Assembly: GCA_024998815.1 (NCBI GenBank)
Contig: JACEUQ010000003.1
Location: 695,900 to 759,899 of the forward strand
Origin: Opitutus sp.
GTDB lineage: Bacteria; Verrucomicrobiota; Verrucomicrobiia; Opitutales; Opitutaceae
DNA: 64,000 nucleotides
Direction of reading: 5' to 3'
Below, piece by piece: positions 9,314 through 17,161 of this stretch. Numbering within the stretch: position 1 is the stretch's first letter; every line of letters starts with the position of its first letter. Made by a program: the position numbers and the translations under genes. The notes under the pieces were generated by a model, which saw only the letters and a program-made list of their open reading frames with translations, made no database searches and was not told the DNA's origin.

Positions 9314-9325
9314 AGCAGGGAAATT

Positions 9326-9336
9326 GTAACGTTAAG
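9326..9336. promoter_or_regulatory. Candidate LacI operator before PEP-CTERM gene
   Basis: GTAACGTTAAG contains the palindrome TAACGTTA and lies just before the start codon at 9,313. It matches the perfect 12-bp palindrome at 11,408-11,419. The site position fits repression by blocking transcription. Confidence 0.45.
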
Positions 9337-9373
9337 ATTTCGTGGCGAAAAAAATGGGGACCTAATGTCAGCG

Positions 9374-9544
9374 TTAGGAAGTGCTGTTGCCCGAGGTCAG
9401 GCTGCCGGCTTTGAAGGCGCGGGCCCCACCGTCGACCCCAGCGGCACGGATGCCGTTGGGGGTGGTGACGGTGAGTAACTCGCCTAGCGAAAGGCCGCAG
9501 TCGGTCCTCGGTGTCGTCAAGCGTGCTGGGTGGGCGAAACTCAT
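9374..9544 (-). CDS. Small hypothetical ORF overlapping the xylanase stop
   Basis: A 56-codon frame starts at an ATG overlapping the xylanase stop codon (ATGA arrangement) and ends before the PEP-CTERM gene promoter. The peptide MSFAHPARLTTPRTDCG continues with GELLTVTTPNGIRAAGVDGG and resembles no family I know. It may be a remnant of the C-terminus of a larger secreted protein, or a chance frame. An inverted repeat CCTAA-N8-TTAGG at 9,361-9,378 overlaps its end. Confidence 0.25.
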   Translation of the reverse strand: MSFAHPARLTTPRTDCGLSLGELLTVTTPNGIRAAGVDGGARAFKAGSLTSGNSTS

Positions 9545-11376
9545 GGGAGGGTAATGATCACCTTTGCGGCTGAGGCGGACACGGTTACCTTGCTCGGGGT
9601 GGTCGTTGCACGCTTATCGGCCCGCACGGACACTTCATAATCGCCGTGGTGGACGGTTGAAGTGAACGAGCCGCTGGCGTCGGTTTTGCCGGTGGAACGG
9701 CTGTTCCAGGCCTCATTTACGAGCGAGCGCCAAGCGGCGGCGTTGGGGCGTTCGCTCCAATCCGGCCGGAACATGGCTGCTTGTGGGAGCCAATGGTTCT
9801 TTTCCCAAAAGCCCCAGGTGATGACGCCGGCGACGGCGGGATGACTGTAGCAGGCCAGAAGAAAGTCGCGGGTGAAATCACCAAGCACCTCTTCATCGGG
9901 CGTGTTGATGTCGAACTCGGTGATCAGGACCGGCAGGCCGGCGCTGGCCAGCAAATCAAGGTCGGCCAAGATGCGTTCTGGCCCCAGAATCGCCTGACCG
10001 AAGTGCCCTTGAACCCCTAAGCCTTCGACAGGCGCACCGGCGGCGCGCAGGGCGGCAACTTTTTCCAGGATACTTTGCACGGTTTCCCGGCTGGTGCCGC
10101 CGGTGAGCATATCGTAATCATTGAGAAACAGCCGGGGCTTCGGGTCGGTTTTTTTCGCCAATTTATACCAACCGGCCATGGCCTCGGTCTCGGGGAGCAG
10201 GGTGAAGTAGTCGCGCTCGTGCAGCGGCTCATTCACCACATCCCAGGAGTCCAATTTGCCCTTGGTGACGTTCATCAGATCGACGATGTGCTGATCGATT
10301 GCTTTGCTGAGGGTGGCGGCATCGGTGAGCGCGGGCGGACGGAATTCCTCGGGGGTGTATTTCCAGCCGGGCCACACCAAGGTGTGCCCACGAAGGCGTA
10401 AATTCTGGGCCGAAAGCCAGTCGAAGGCGGCGATCGTTTCGGCGCGCGGCCAACGGCCTTTCGGCTGATTGGGGGCCCAGCGCTGCCATTTGAAGCCGTT
10501 TTCGATCACGGCGGTGTTAAAATTCTCCAACAGCGCTCGCCGGTAACGCTGCGCGTCGGGCGTCTTGTTCATGATCATCGCCGAATCGACGGAGGTGCCG
10601 AACTGGAAAGCGTTGCGAGTCTGGTTTACGACAACCGTAGCGTTGGGAACCGGTTTTCCATCAGCTCCGCGGACCTCGACGACGAGTGGCGTTGTGCGTA
10701 TTTTCTTAATGCGCTCGATCGCTTGCGCTCTCCAAGCGGCATCGGCGGCTCTGCCCTCATACGTGTAACGCGTGCGCGGCAGCTGCGCTAGGGGCACGGT
10801 TTTGGGGAAACGCCACAATTCGACACCGGCGATTTCGATGACTTGGGGCCGAAAACCGAGGCCGAGATTGAGCGTCGCCTCGCCCGCAGGCTGGTTGTGC
10901 TGGGTCGTGAAGGGCAGTTCGAGCTGGGTCCATTCTGGGCCCACGGAGACGCGGTGGACGACCGACTTGCCCCAGGGAGAGTCCTTCTGCTGAAAATAGA
11001 CGCAGAGTTCGGCTTCGCGCTGCTCGTTTTCGGCCGAGATGGTGCGGAACCAGAGGCGCATCCAAAGTGTATCGCCTTTGGCGATGGCGCGCTCCGTAGG
11101 AAGGGCAATTTCGGCAAGCCAGTAGTCGGGATAGCGCTTCGATGTGGTGGCGCGGACAACCTGGGAGAATCGCTCCGTTTGGGCGTCTTTCACCGATTCT
11201 ATACTGAATGCCGCCTGGCCCCAGTCGCGGGGACCTGAATCGCGCACTACGGCGGTGCCCGCCCAATCCGCTGCGAGCATGGATTCACCGCCCAAAGCAA
11301 CGGGCTCAAACGCCCGCAGTGGCATGGAAAACGTTAACAAAAGGAGAGTCAGAAAGCGTAAAAGAAGGGGGGTCAT
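9541..11376 (-). CDS. Endo-1,4-beta-xylanase, GH10, with N-terminal CBM-like domain
   Basis: The chosen start MTPLLLRFLTLLLLTFSMPL gives a clean signal peptide and 611 residues; an upstream in-frame start would add 18 poorly fitting residues. Residues about 25-200 form a beta-sandwich resembling CBM4/9 modules. A GH10 TIM barrel follows (about 215-560), with acid/base Glu383 in DVVNEPLHERD and nucleophile Glu487 in ITEFDINTP. The C-terminal ~50 residues resemble a small carboxypeptidase-regulatory-like beta domain (GKTDASGSF...). The product should cut xylan outside the cytoplasm. The promoter carries a perfect 12-bp palindrome at 11,408-11,419. The divergently placed sugar genes and the lacI gene directly upstream fit a xylan regulon. 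Confidence 0.92.
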   Translation of the reverse strand: MTPLLLRFLTLLLLTFSMPLRAFEPVALGGESMLAADWAGTAVVRDSGPRDWGQAAFSIESVKDAQTERFSQVVRATTSKRYPDYWLAEIALPTERAIAKGDTLWMRLWFRTISAENEQREAELCVYFQQKDSPWGKSVVHRVSVGPEWTQLELPFTTQHNQPAGEATLNLGLGFRPQVIEIAGVELWRFPKTVPLAQLPRTRYTYEGRAADAAWRAQAIERIKKIRTTPLVVEVRGADGKPVPNATVVVNQTRNAFQFGTSVDSAMIMNKTPDAQRYRRALLENFNTAVIENGFKWQRWAPNQPKGRWPRAETIAAFDWLSAQNLRLRGHTLVWPGWKYTPEEFRPPALTDAATLSKAIDQHIVDLMNVTKGKLDSWDVVNEPLHERDYFTLLPETEAMAGWYKLAKKTDPKPRLFLNDYDMLTGGTSRETVQSILEKVAALRAAGAPVEGLGVQGHFGQAILGPERILADLDLLASAGLPVLITEFDINTPDEEVLGDFTRDFLLACYSHPAVAGVITWGFWEKNHWLPQAAMFRPDWSERPNAAAWRSLVNEAWNSRSTGKTDASGSFTSTVHHGDYEVSVRADKRATTTPSKVTVSASAAKVIITLP

Positions 11377-11407
11377 AGAGGGTATTTGGACGAGGCAAGA
11401 TTCATGT

Positions 11408-11419
11408 CTTAACGTTAAG
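11408..11419. promoter_or_regulatory. Perfect 12-bp palindrome CTTAACGTTAAG, candidate LacI operator
   Basis: The site lies 32 bases before the xylanase start and about 80 bases after the lacI stop codon. It is the best copy of a motif also found at 9,326, 12,555 and 15,399. LacI-family operators are typically even palindromes with a central CG, as here. Confidence 0.55.
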
Positions 11420-11497
11420 GGTTGTGGCAAGAAAAAAAAGGCGAAAGTCCGCTGGTGGATTTGAGCGGAGCTGGTCGCCTGCCGACGCGAAGTGTGC

Positions 11498-12556
11498 TTA
11501 AACGCTAGCGCCCAACACTAAGGTGGCCTCAAAGCGTTGCGATTCTAAGGTGGCCATGGGCCCGGTTTGACCGAGTTTGAAGGCCATCTCGGCAGCGGCG
11601 AGGCCCATCTCATACCACGGGATGGCAAGTGTGGTGAGTGCGACAGGGGATAACTCCGAGTTGCCGAGGCGACCGTTAAAGCCGAGAAGCGCGAGATCGC
11701 CGGGAACTTTTAAGCCGAGTCGGGTGGTCACGCGCTGGGCAAGCATGGCGTCGTGGTCACTATAACAGACAAAGGCCTCGGGCCGGTCTTTCGAGAGAAG
11801 TACCGCCTCCAGTTGCTGGTAGCCGATCGGGCGATCCGCGATGATGACCTCTCTAGCGGGAAGGCCCGCCTCGCTCATCACCGCAAAATAGGCGCCGCGC
11901 CGGACTTCGTAGCTGTAGTGCCCGTTGTGCAGCCCGAGAGAAAAAGACAGGAAGGCCACGCGGCGGTAGCCTTTGCTCAGGATATATTGCGTGCCGATAC
12001 GCGCAGCGGCGGCATCGTCCACCCAGACGCTATTTGAGACTTGTTTATCGTTAAGGTTGGCGATCGGGACGCGGGATTCTTCCAGGCGCTTCCGGACTGC
12101 GGGGCCCACGCCTACGGTTGCGTCCACGATGAGGGCGTCGACGGAGTGTTCGCGTACGGCACGCGGGAGTGTGGGTGCTTGGTTACCCTGATCCGGTGGG
12201 ACGCCAATAAAGGTGAAGTGTTGGTCGTGGTTGTTGAGACCGTTGAACACGCCGGCGAGCATTTCGGGGATCACGATCAGGTAACGGGTTTCCTTCACCA
12301 TGACGTAGCCGATATTCCCCATGCGCTGGCTTCGCATGGCGCGCGCCATGCCATTGGGCCGATAGCCAAGACGCTGTGCGGCTTCGAGGACGCGTGCGCG
12401 CGTTTCCGGTGCCACCGGATACGTGTCACCGGGGTCACGAAAAACACCGCTTACCGTCATGACGGATACACCAGCCAACTTGGCCACATCAGACATCCGG
12501 ACTCTGCCGGATTTGGCTGGAGAAATTTTTTCTACCGAGGTTGCGCTCTTTTTCAT
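11498..12556 (-). CDS. LacI-family transcriptional regulator
   Basis: The protein has 352 residues. The N-terminal helix-turn-helix is at about residues 20-70 (MSDVAKLAGVSVMTVSGVF, hinge helix near RPNGMARAMRSQ), followed by a periplasmic-binding-protein-like effector domain. The first ~18 residues are a basic extension; a downstream ATG at MSDVAKL is an alternative start. It lies just upstream of the GH10 xylanase gene and divergent from a lactonase gene. The motif TAACGTTAAG is found before xylanase, the PEP-CTERM gene, GH1 and, as a half-conserved copy, over its own start, so it probably represses these genes and itself until a xylo- or gluco-oligosaccharide binds. The effector is unknown. 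Confidence 0.88.
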   Translation of the reverse strand: MKKSATSVEKISPAKSGRVRMSDVAKLAGVSVMTVSGVFRDPGDTYPVAPETRARVLEAAQRLGYRPNGMARAMRSQRMGNIGYVMVKETRYLIVIPEMLAGVFNGLNNHDQHFTFIGVPPDQGNQAPTLPRAVREHSVDALIVDATVGVGPAVRKRLEESRVPIANLNDKQVSNSVWVDDAAAARIGTQYILSKGYRRVAFLSFSLGLHNGHYSYEVRRGAYFAVMSEAGLPAREVIIADRPIGYQQLEAVLLSKDRPEAFVCYSDHDAMLAQRVTTRLGLKVPGDLALLGFNGRLGNSELSPVALTTLAIPWYEMGLAAAEMAFKLGQTGPMATLESQRFEATLVLGASV

Positions 12557-12566
12557 ATCGTTAAGA
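12555..12566. promoter_or_regulatory. Partial operator-like site over the lacI start
   Basis: ATATCGTTAAGA overlaps the start codon of the LacI gene and keeps the CGTTAAG half of the palindrome. It would fit autoregulation but is only a half match. Confidence 0.3.
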
Positions 12567-12773
12567 AAATAAGTGGGATGTAGCTTTGAGTAGCAACTCG
12601 GTTTTTGGCCGAGGTATATTTCGCCGAGAGGCCTGCTCCAGTCGTGAAAAAATGACCACCACCTCAGCCGCTACCTAGCCCTTGGAACGTGTTGGCAATG
12701 CGTGTTCTGAGCTTTTGCTTGTCACGCTTTTGACGCGCCACCTATTTCCCTGTCGGTCGTAAAACTTCACCGC

Positions 12774-13679
12774 ATGATAAAACTACTCTCATCCCTCGTG
12801 ACTCTATGGGTTTTCATTGCTGCGTGTTGCTTCGGTGCCGAAGAACACCCCGTTCTCGCTCCCGGCGCGCAACTCGAGAAACTGGCTGGTGGCTTCAAGT
12901 TCACCGAAGGTGCCACCTGCGATCCGCAGGGAAATGTCTTTTTTGTCGACCAGCCCAACAACCGCATCCACCGGTGGAGCACCGACGGCAAGCTTTCCAC
13001 TTTCATGGACCCCGCAGGCCGCGCGAACGGCATGTGCTTCGACAGCAAGGGAATGCTGTTCGTCTGCGCCGACGAAAAGAACGAGCTTTGGGCGGTCACC
13101 GCCGATGGCAAGGCCAGCGTACTGGCCCAGACGTTTGGCGACAAACGGCTCAACGGCCCCAACGACGTTTATGCGCATCCTTCCGGCGCGCTCTATTTTA
13201 CCGACCCCTATTACCCGCGTCCTTGGTGGGGGCACAAAATCATGCCGCAGCCCTCGCAGCAGGTGTATCGCCTCTCGGCAGACCGCCAGCATCTGGTGAA
13301 GCTCACCGACGACTTGAAGCAGCCCAACGGCATCGTCGGCACGCCGGACGGGAAACGGCTCTTCGTGGCCGACATAGGTGCCAAGCGGACTTGGGTTTAT
13401 GAGGTACAAGCCGATGGCACGCTAACGAACAAGAAGCTTTTTTGCGAAATGGGTTCCGATGGTATGACGCTCGACACCCAGGGTAATATTTACCTCACCG
13501 GTAAGGGCGTAACCGTTTTCGACAAGTCCGGTGTTCGCATCTCGCAGATTGAGGTGCCGGAGAACTGGACGGCCAACATCTGCTTCGGCGGGGCCGACCG
13601 GCAGACTCTCTTCATCACCGCCAGCACGGGCCTGTATAGTGTGCGCACCCAGTTCAAAGGCGCGAACCCTGGCAAGTAA
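12774..13679 (+). CDS. SMP-30/gluconolactonase-family protein, exported
   Basis: This 301-residue six-bladed beta-propeller has an N-terminal signal sequence with a possible lipobox (IAAC, Cys18). Expected metal ligands of the SMP-30 family are visible: Glu45 in KFTEGATCD, Asn185 in KQPNGIVGTPDG and Asp229 in GSDGMTLD; Asn130 in LNGPNDV is a likely substrate-side residue. The family opens sugar lactones such as gluconolactone or xylonolactone. It is the only plus-strand gene in this part of the cluster, divergent from lacI with a 217-base shared promoter region. A role in oxidising or hydrolysing sugar lactones outside the cytoplasm is likely, but the substrate is unknown. Confidence 0.85.
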   Translation: MIKLLSSLVTLWVFIAACCFGAEEHPVLAPGAQLEKLAGGFKFTEGATCDPQGNVFFVDQPNNRIHRWSTDGKLSTFMDPAGRANGMCFDSKGMLFVCADEKNELWAVTADGKASVLAQTFGDKRLNGPNDVYAHPSGALYFTDPYYPRPWWGHKIMPQPSQQVYRLSADRQHLVKLTDDLKQPNGIVGTPDGKRLFVADIGAKRTWVYEVQADGTLTNKKLFCEMGSDGMTLDTQGNIYLTGKGVTVFDKSGVRISQIEVPENWTANICFGGADRQTLFITASTGLYSVRTQFKGANPGK

Positions 13680-13764
13680 TACTCTTTTTAGAACAAAAAG
13701 GATAGATGCTATGAGACGATTTCGAGTGTAGGAGTCGTTTGATATAGGTCTCAAAAATCTTTCA

Positions 13765-13835
13765 CCTTGGCCGAGCCAAGGATCGGGGATGTTTTATGCG
13801 CGATCATAGATCCGCTTTTCGCCCATAAATGGGCG
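13765..13835. terminator. Two short hairpins between convergent genes
   Basis: CCTTGG-ccgag-CCAAGG (13,765-13,781) and CGCCCAT-aa-ATGGGCG (about 13,820-13,835) lie between the convergent lactonase and GH1 genes. Neither has a long U-run. They may act as bidirectional terminators. Confidence 0.35.
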
Positions 13836-13873
13836 CCTACCTTTATCAGTCCAAAACTATGTAGCGATCGGTA

Positions 13874-15238
13874 TTAGACGATGCGGTTTTCACGCATCAC
13901 GGTGGAATACCAGTGGGCGCTCAGCTTGGGGGTGCGTTTTTGGGTTTGATAGTCGGTGTGGACCAGTCCGAAGCGGATGCTGTAACCGTCTTCCCATTCA
14001 TAATTGTCCATGAACGACCAGCAGAAATAGCCCTTCACCGGAACGCGATCGGTGATGGCACGACGCAGTTCGACCAAGTATTGGCGCAGATAGTCCCGGC
14101 GATGCAGGTCGTGGATCTCTCCGGAGGAGTTGGGCTCCTCAATGGTGCCGTAGCCGTTTTCGGTGATGTAGATGTTTTTGGCACCGTAGACGTCCGCAGC
14201 CATTTTGGTGCCCCAATAAATCGACTGGGGGACCGTCTTAAGCCAGCCGGCAAGCGTGGTCTGGGGATAACCGGGCGGAAAGGCCAGGCGCTCGAAGCCC
14301 TTGCCTTTGGTGGCGCGAACAAAGGTGCCGGTATAGATATTGAGGCCAAGGAAGTCGGTGGGCTGGCCGATCAGATCGAAGTCGCCGCGTTTGACCTCGG
14401 GGCGATCTTTGCCGCAGGCACGCAAAAAAGCGGGGGTGTAGCGGCCGTGATAAATAGCGCCGAGGATACGGTCATTTTCATAAGTGAAGGCGGCTCGGGT
14501 GGCGGCGAGGTGGGGCTCCGTCTCTTCGACCGGTATAAACACTTCGAGGTTGTCGGTGATGCCGACACGAGCGCCCCGGCCGCCGAATTCGCGGACGGCG
14601 CGCACGCCATGGCCGTGCGCGAGCAGGGCGTGGTGAACGGTCTGATTGACCACCTGGGGCGATTCCCGCAGGCCGGGCGCCTTGTTGAGATTCCCCGCGT
14701 AGGATAAATGCGTGAAGCAGCGGATTTCGTTAATCGTTATCCAGTTTTTCACCCGTTTACCAAAGGCTTTTACGATGGTGTCGGCATACCGCCCGAAGGC
14801 TTCCGGGGTGCGGCGATTGCGCCAGCCGCCGTGGACTTCGAGGGCTTGGGGCGTGTCCCAGTGAAACATCGTCACCCAGGGCGTGATCCCGTGTTTTTCG
14901 AGGGAATCGAACAGGCGGTGGTAAAAATCGATACCGGCTTGGTTCACCGCACCTTCGCCATCCGGGATGATGCGAGGCCACGCGATTGAAAGCCGGTAGT
15001 GCTTTACCCCGAGTTTCGCCATGAGGGCAAAGTCGTCGTCGAAGCGATGGTAATGGTCGCAGGCTATGTCGAGGGTGTCGCCCTTGTGCACCCGGCCTGG
15101 CTGGCGGGAAAAGTGGTCCCAGACGGATTCCCCTTTGCCGTCGGCGAAGGCGGCGCCTTCAATTTGCGGGGCGGCGGTGGCCACGCCCCAGACAAAGTTT
15201 TTGGGGAAATCAAGACGGCGTGATTCGGCGGGATGCAT
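13874..15238 (-). CDS. Beta-glucosidase-type glycoside hydrolase, GH1
   Basis: The ATG giving MHPAESRRLDFPKNFVWG is preferred over an upstream TTG; the protein is then 454 residues, usual for bacterial GH1. The N-terminal GH1 signature is visible (FVWGVATAAPQIEG). The nucleophile is Glu360 in YITENGYG. The acid/base Glu171 is kept, but the normally invariant NEP reads NEI (TINEIRCF). The C-terminal aglycone/glycone loop WSFMDNYEWEDGY is present. No signal peptide is seen, so it should cleave imported beta-glucosides or related disaccharides in the cytoplasm. An operator-like palindrome (15,399-15,410) lies about 160 bases upstream. Confidence 0.9.
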   Translation of the reverse strand: MHPAESRRLDFPKNFVWGVATAAPQIEGAAFADGKGESVWDHFSRQPGRVHKGDTLDIACDHYHRFDDDFALMAKLGVKHYRLSIAWPRIIPDGEGAVNQAGIDFYHRLFDSLEKHGITPWVTMFHWDTPQALEVHGGWRNRRTPEAFGRYADTIVKAFGKRVKNWITINEIRCFTHLSYAGNLNKAPGLRESPQVVNQTVHHALLAHGHGVRAVREFGGRGARVGITDNLEVFIPVEETEPHLAATRAAFTYENDRILGAIYHGRYTPAFLRACGKDRPEVKRGDFDLIGQPTDFLGLNIYTGTFVRATKGKGFERLAFPPGYPQTTLAGWLKTVPQSIYWGTKMAADVYGAKNIYITENGYGTIEEPNSSGEIHDLHRRDYLRQYLVELRRAITDRVPVKGYFCWSFMDNYEWEDGYSIRFGLVHTDYQTQKRTPKLSAHWYSTVMRENRIV

Positions 15239-15398
15239 AAGGTGAGAGGCGGCGGAGGGTGGGTTAGTAACCGAGCGTGAGAACGACAAGACGACGGACG
15301 ATATTCATGGCGTGCAGGGGGATGATTTTAGGGCAAAGACGCGGTTACCCTCAGGCGGCATGAAACGCCAGCGGCCGGTAGGCAGCAAGTCTTTTGTC

Positions 15399-15410
15399 AT
15401 AACGTTAAGA
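15399..15410. promoter_or_regulatory. Candidate LacI operator upstream of GH1 gene
   Basis: ATAACGTTAAGA shares the TAACGTTAAG core with the xylanase operator. A second, weaker TGTAACGTCA lies about 30 bases further at 15,431-15,440, so a paired-operator arrangement is possible. Confidence 0.45.
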
Positions 15411-15629
15411 TTGGTGGGAATGGGGGTGATTGTAACGTCATTCCCTGGTGTGAGATCGGACGATTTTTTTACCGTGTTTTGTTGGTTTAGAGTCAGCGGC
15501 CTGGCCGCGTCAAACAGGAGGAAGGTTAACGGTGGACGGCTGCGTGTGGGGAATGATTCGGCCTGACGAGGGAAATGCCGGTAAATCGACTTGGGCTCGC
15601 TAGGGCTCTGGTTTTTGCTGCCGAAAATT

Positions 15630-16796
15630 TTAGGGCACGAGCGGGTGGTGACCCACGTCGAACTGGGCGTACTTCGACATACTCTTTGGGCCAATGAGCG
15701 GTAGGAGCAGCTCAAACGCTTTATCGCGTCCCCACGTTGCAAATCGACCCTCCCACTGGCCGATGGAACCGAAGCGCAAGGATTCTTTGGTGACTGCGGT
15801 CGTCCGTGGAAACCGCTCGGCGGCGAATGATGTTAAACCCGCTTCCGGGTCCGCCCCGTTGCTCAGGTGCCTCGCAAGTGCTACGGCGTCCTCGATGGCC
15901 AGGCACCCGCCCTGTCCCAAATTAGGGGTCGTGGGGTGGGCCGCATCCCCAATGAGTCCTATGCGATCTTTGGACCAAAAGCGCGTCGGCGGGCGGTCGA
16001 GGATGTCGTTGCGGAGGACGGCCGCCGCAGGCGTGGCAGCAATAATCTCGGTGACCGGGCCCGCCCAACCCTGAAACGCCGTGGTTACGGCGGCTCGCTC
16101 GTTGGCGCCGCGTTCGAACGCTGGCTCATTCTTCGTCGCCCACCAATAAACCTGATCCCCTGGCAGGGTCGTGATGCCGAACCTCCTCCCACGGCCCCAC
16201 CACTCGGCCAAATATCCTGGACCCACTGTGGAAGGGCGGTCGCACACGCCTCGCCAACAGGTGTAGCCGGCGTAGCGAGGCTGGGTAGCCCCGAACAGCG
16301 TGGTGCGGATCGCCGACCGAATCCCGTCGGCACCGATGACGAGATCCGCTTCGTCGCAGTGTCCGTTCTTGAAGCGGACCACGGCCCGCGATCCCTGCGT
16401 TTCGGCGCCGACGCACTCGAACCCATAGTGGGCCGTGTCTGCGGGTAAGTATTTAGATAACAAGGCCACCAAGTCGGCGCGGTGGATCATCGCAAGAAAC
16501 GGAGTTGTTGCGAGCTGCCGCTCGAACGATGCGGTTTGGAATGAACCCGCGATCTTGTGCCCGTTACGGGTGCGGAACTCGGATAAGTTGACTGGCAGGC
16601 ATGCGGCCCGGACGGCGGCGCCAACCCCAAGGCAATCCAGTGCGCGAAAGGCATTGGCCCAGAGGCTGATGCCTGCGCCAATTTCGGTTAGTTGGGGCGC
16701 TCGCTCGTAGATCGTCGCTTCGATCCCGACGCGTCGCAGGGCAAGGGCGAGCGAAAGTCCTGCGATGCCGGAGCCGATCACGATTACCCGCATCAT
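15630..16796 (-). CDS. FAD-dependent aromatic monooxygenase-like protein
   Basis: The 388-residue protein has the class A flavoprotein hydroxylase plan: GSGIAG dinucleotide-binding motif at 8-13, Glu of the second strand in IYERAP, the DG motif in IGADGIRSAIR (about 155), and the FAD ribityl motif GDAAHPTTPNLGQGG (about 282-296). Salicylate hydroxylase, 6-hydroxynicotinate monooxygenase and UbiH/zeaxanthin epoxidase relatives share this plan. A single-component enzyme using NAD(P)H and O2 is expected. It has no obvious partner among the neighbouring sugar genes; perhaps it acts on aromatic decorations of plant polymers, but this is speculative. Confidence 0.82.
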   Translation of the reverse strand: MMRVIVIGSGIAGLSLALALRRVGIEATIYERAPQLTEIGAGISLWANAFRALDCLGVGAAVRAACLPVNLSEFRTRNGHKIAGSFQTASFERQLATTPFLAMIHRADLVALLSKYLPADTAHYGFECVGAETQGSRAVVRFKNGHCDEADLVIGADGIRSAIRTTLFGATQPRYAGYTCWRGVCDRPSTVGPGYLAEWWGRGRRFGITTLPGDQVYWWATKNEPAFERGANERAAVTTAFQGWAGPVTEIIAATPAAAVLRNDILDRPPTRFWSKDRIGLIGDAAHPTTPNLGQGGCLAIEDAVALARHLSNGADPEAGLTSFAAERFPRTTAVTKESLRFGSIGQWEGRFATWGRDKAFELLLPLIGPKSMSKYAQFDVGHHPLVP

Positions 16797-17161
16797 ACTT
16801 GTTTTTTTGACTGCAAGTTACCGAGGCACCACGACCGTGCTTGGCGTGACTGAACCGATCCTGAAAAACAGTCGGCATCGGCGTCAACCTGTTTTTTTCG
16901 GGCACGGCCAAAACCCGATTTTGGGGCGGCGATTGACATGAAACTGGATTTTGCCGGATTGAGTGCTGAGCCCCATTAAAATCAAAGCCATCCATCGAGC
17001 CTTTTAGCTGCGAAAGAACTCAGAGAACGCATAGAAATACAGGGATGGATCTTTGCGATCCTTGCGATCTTTCGCGGCAAAACTGCCTCGGTTTAATCCG
17101 ACGCTTTAAATGTTACTGCCTACTACTCACACCCGAGATTCTGGCGTCGGCCTGCGCTGAT
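16797..17161. other. Intergenic region with a partial MITE-like repeat
   Basis: This 365-base stretch holds no convincing gene. Its right part (about 17,010-17,125) resembles the right half of the tandem elements at 45,284-45,844. It has the same CGCAAAGA/GATCTTTCGCGGCAAAA-type text, ACGCTTTAAATGTTAC, and ends with the terminal repeat GTTACTGCCTAC followed by TA (17,112-17,125). The left end of the element is not found. Nothing recognisable lies in 16,797-17,000 apart from the monooxygenase upstream region. Confidence 0.6.
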
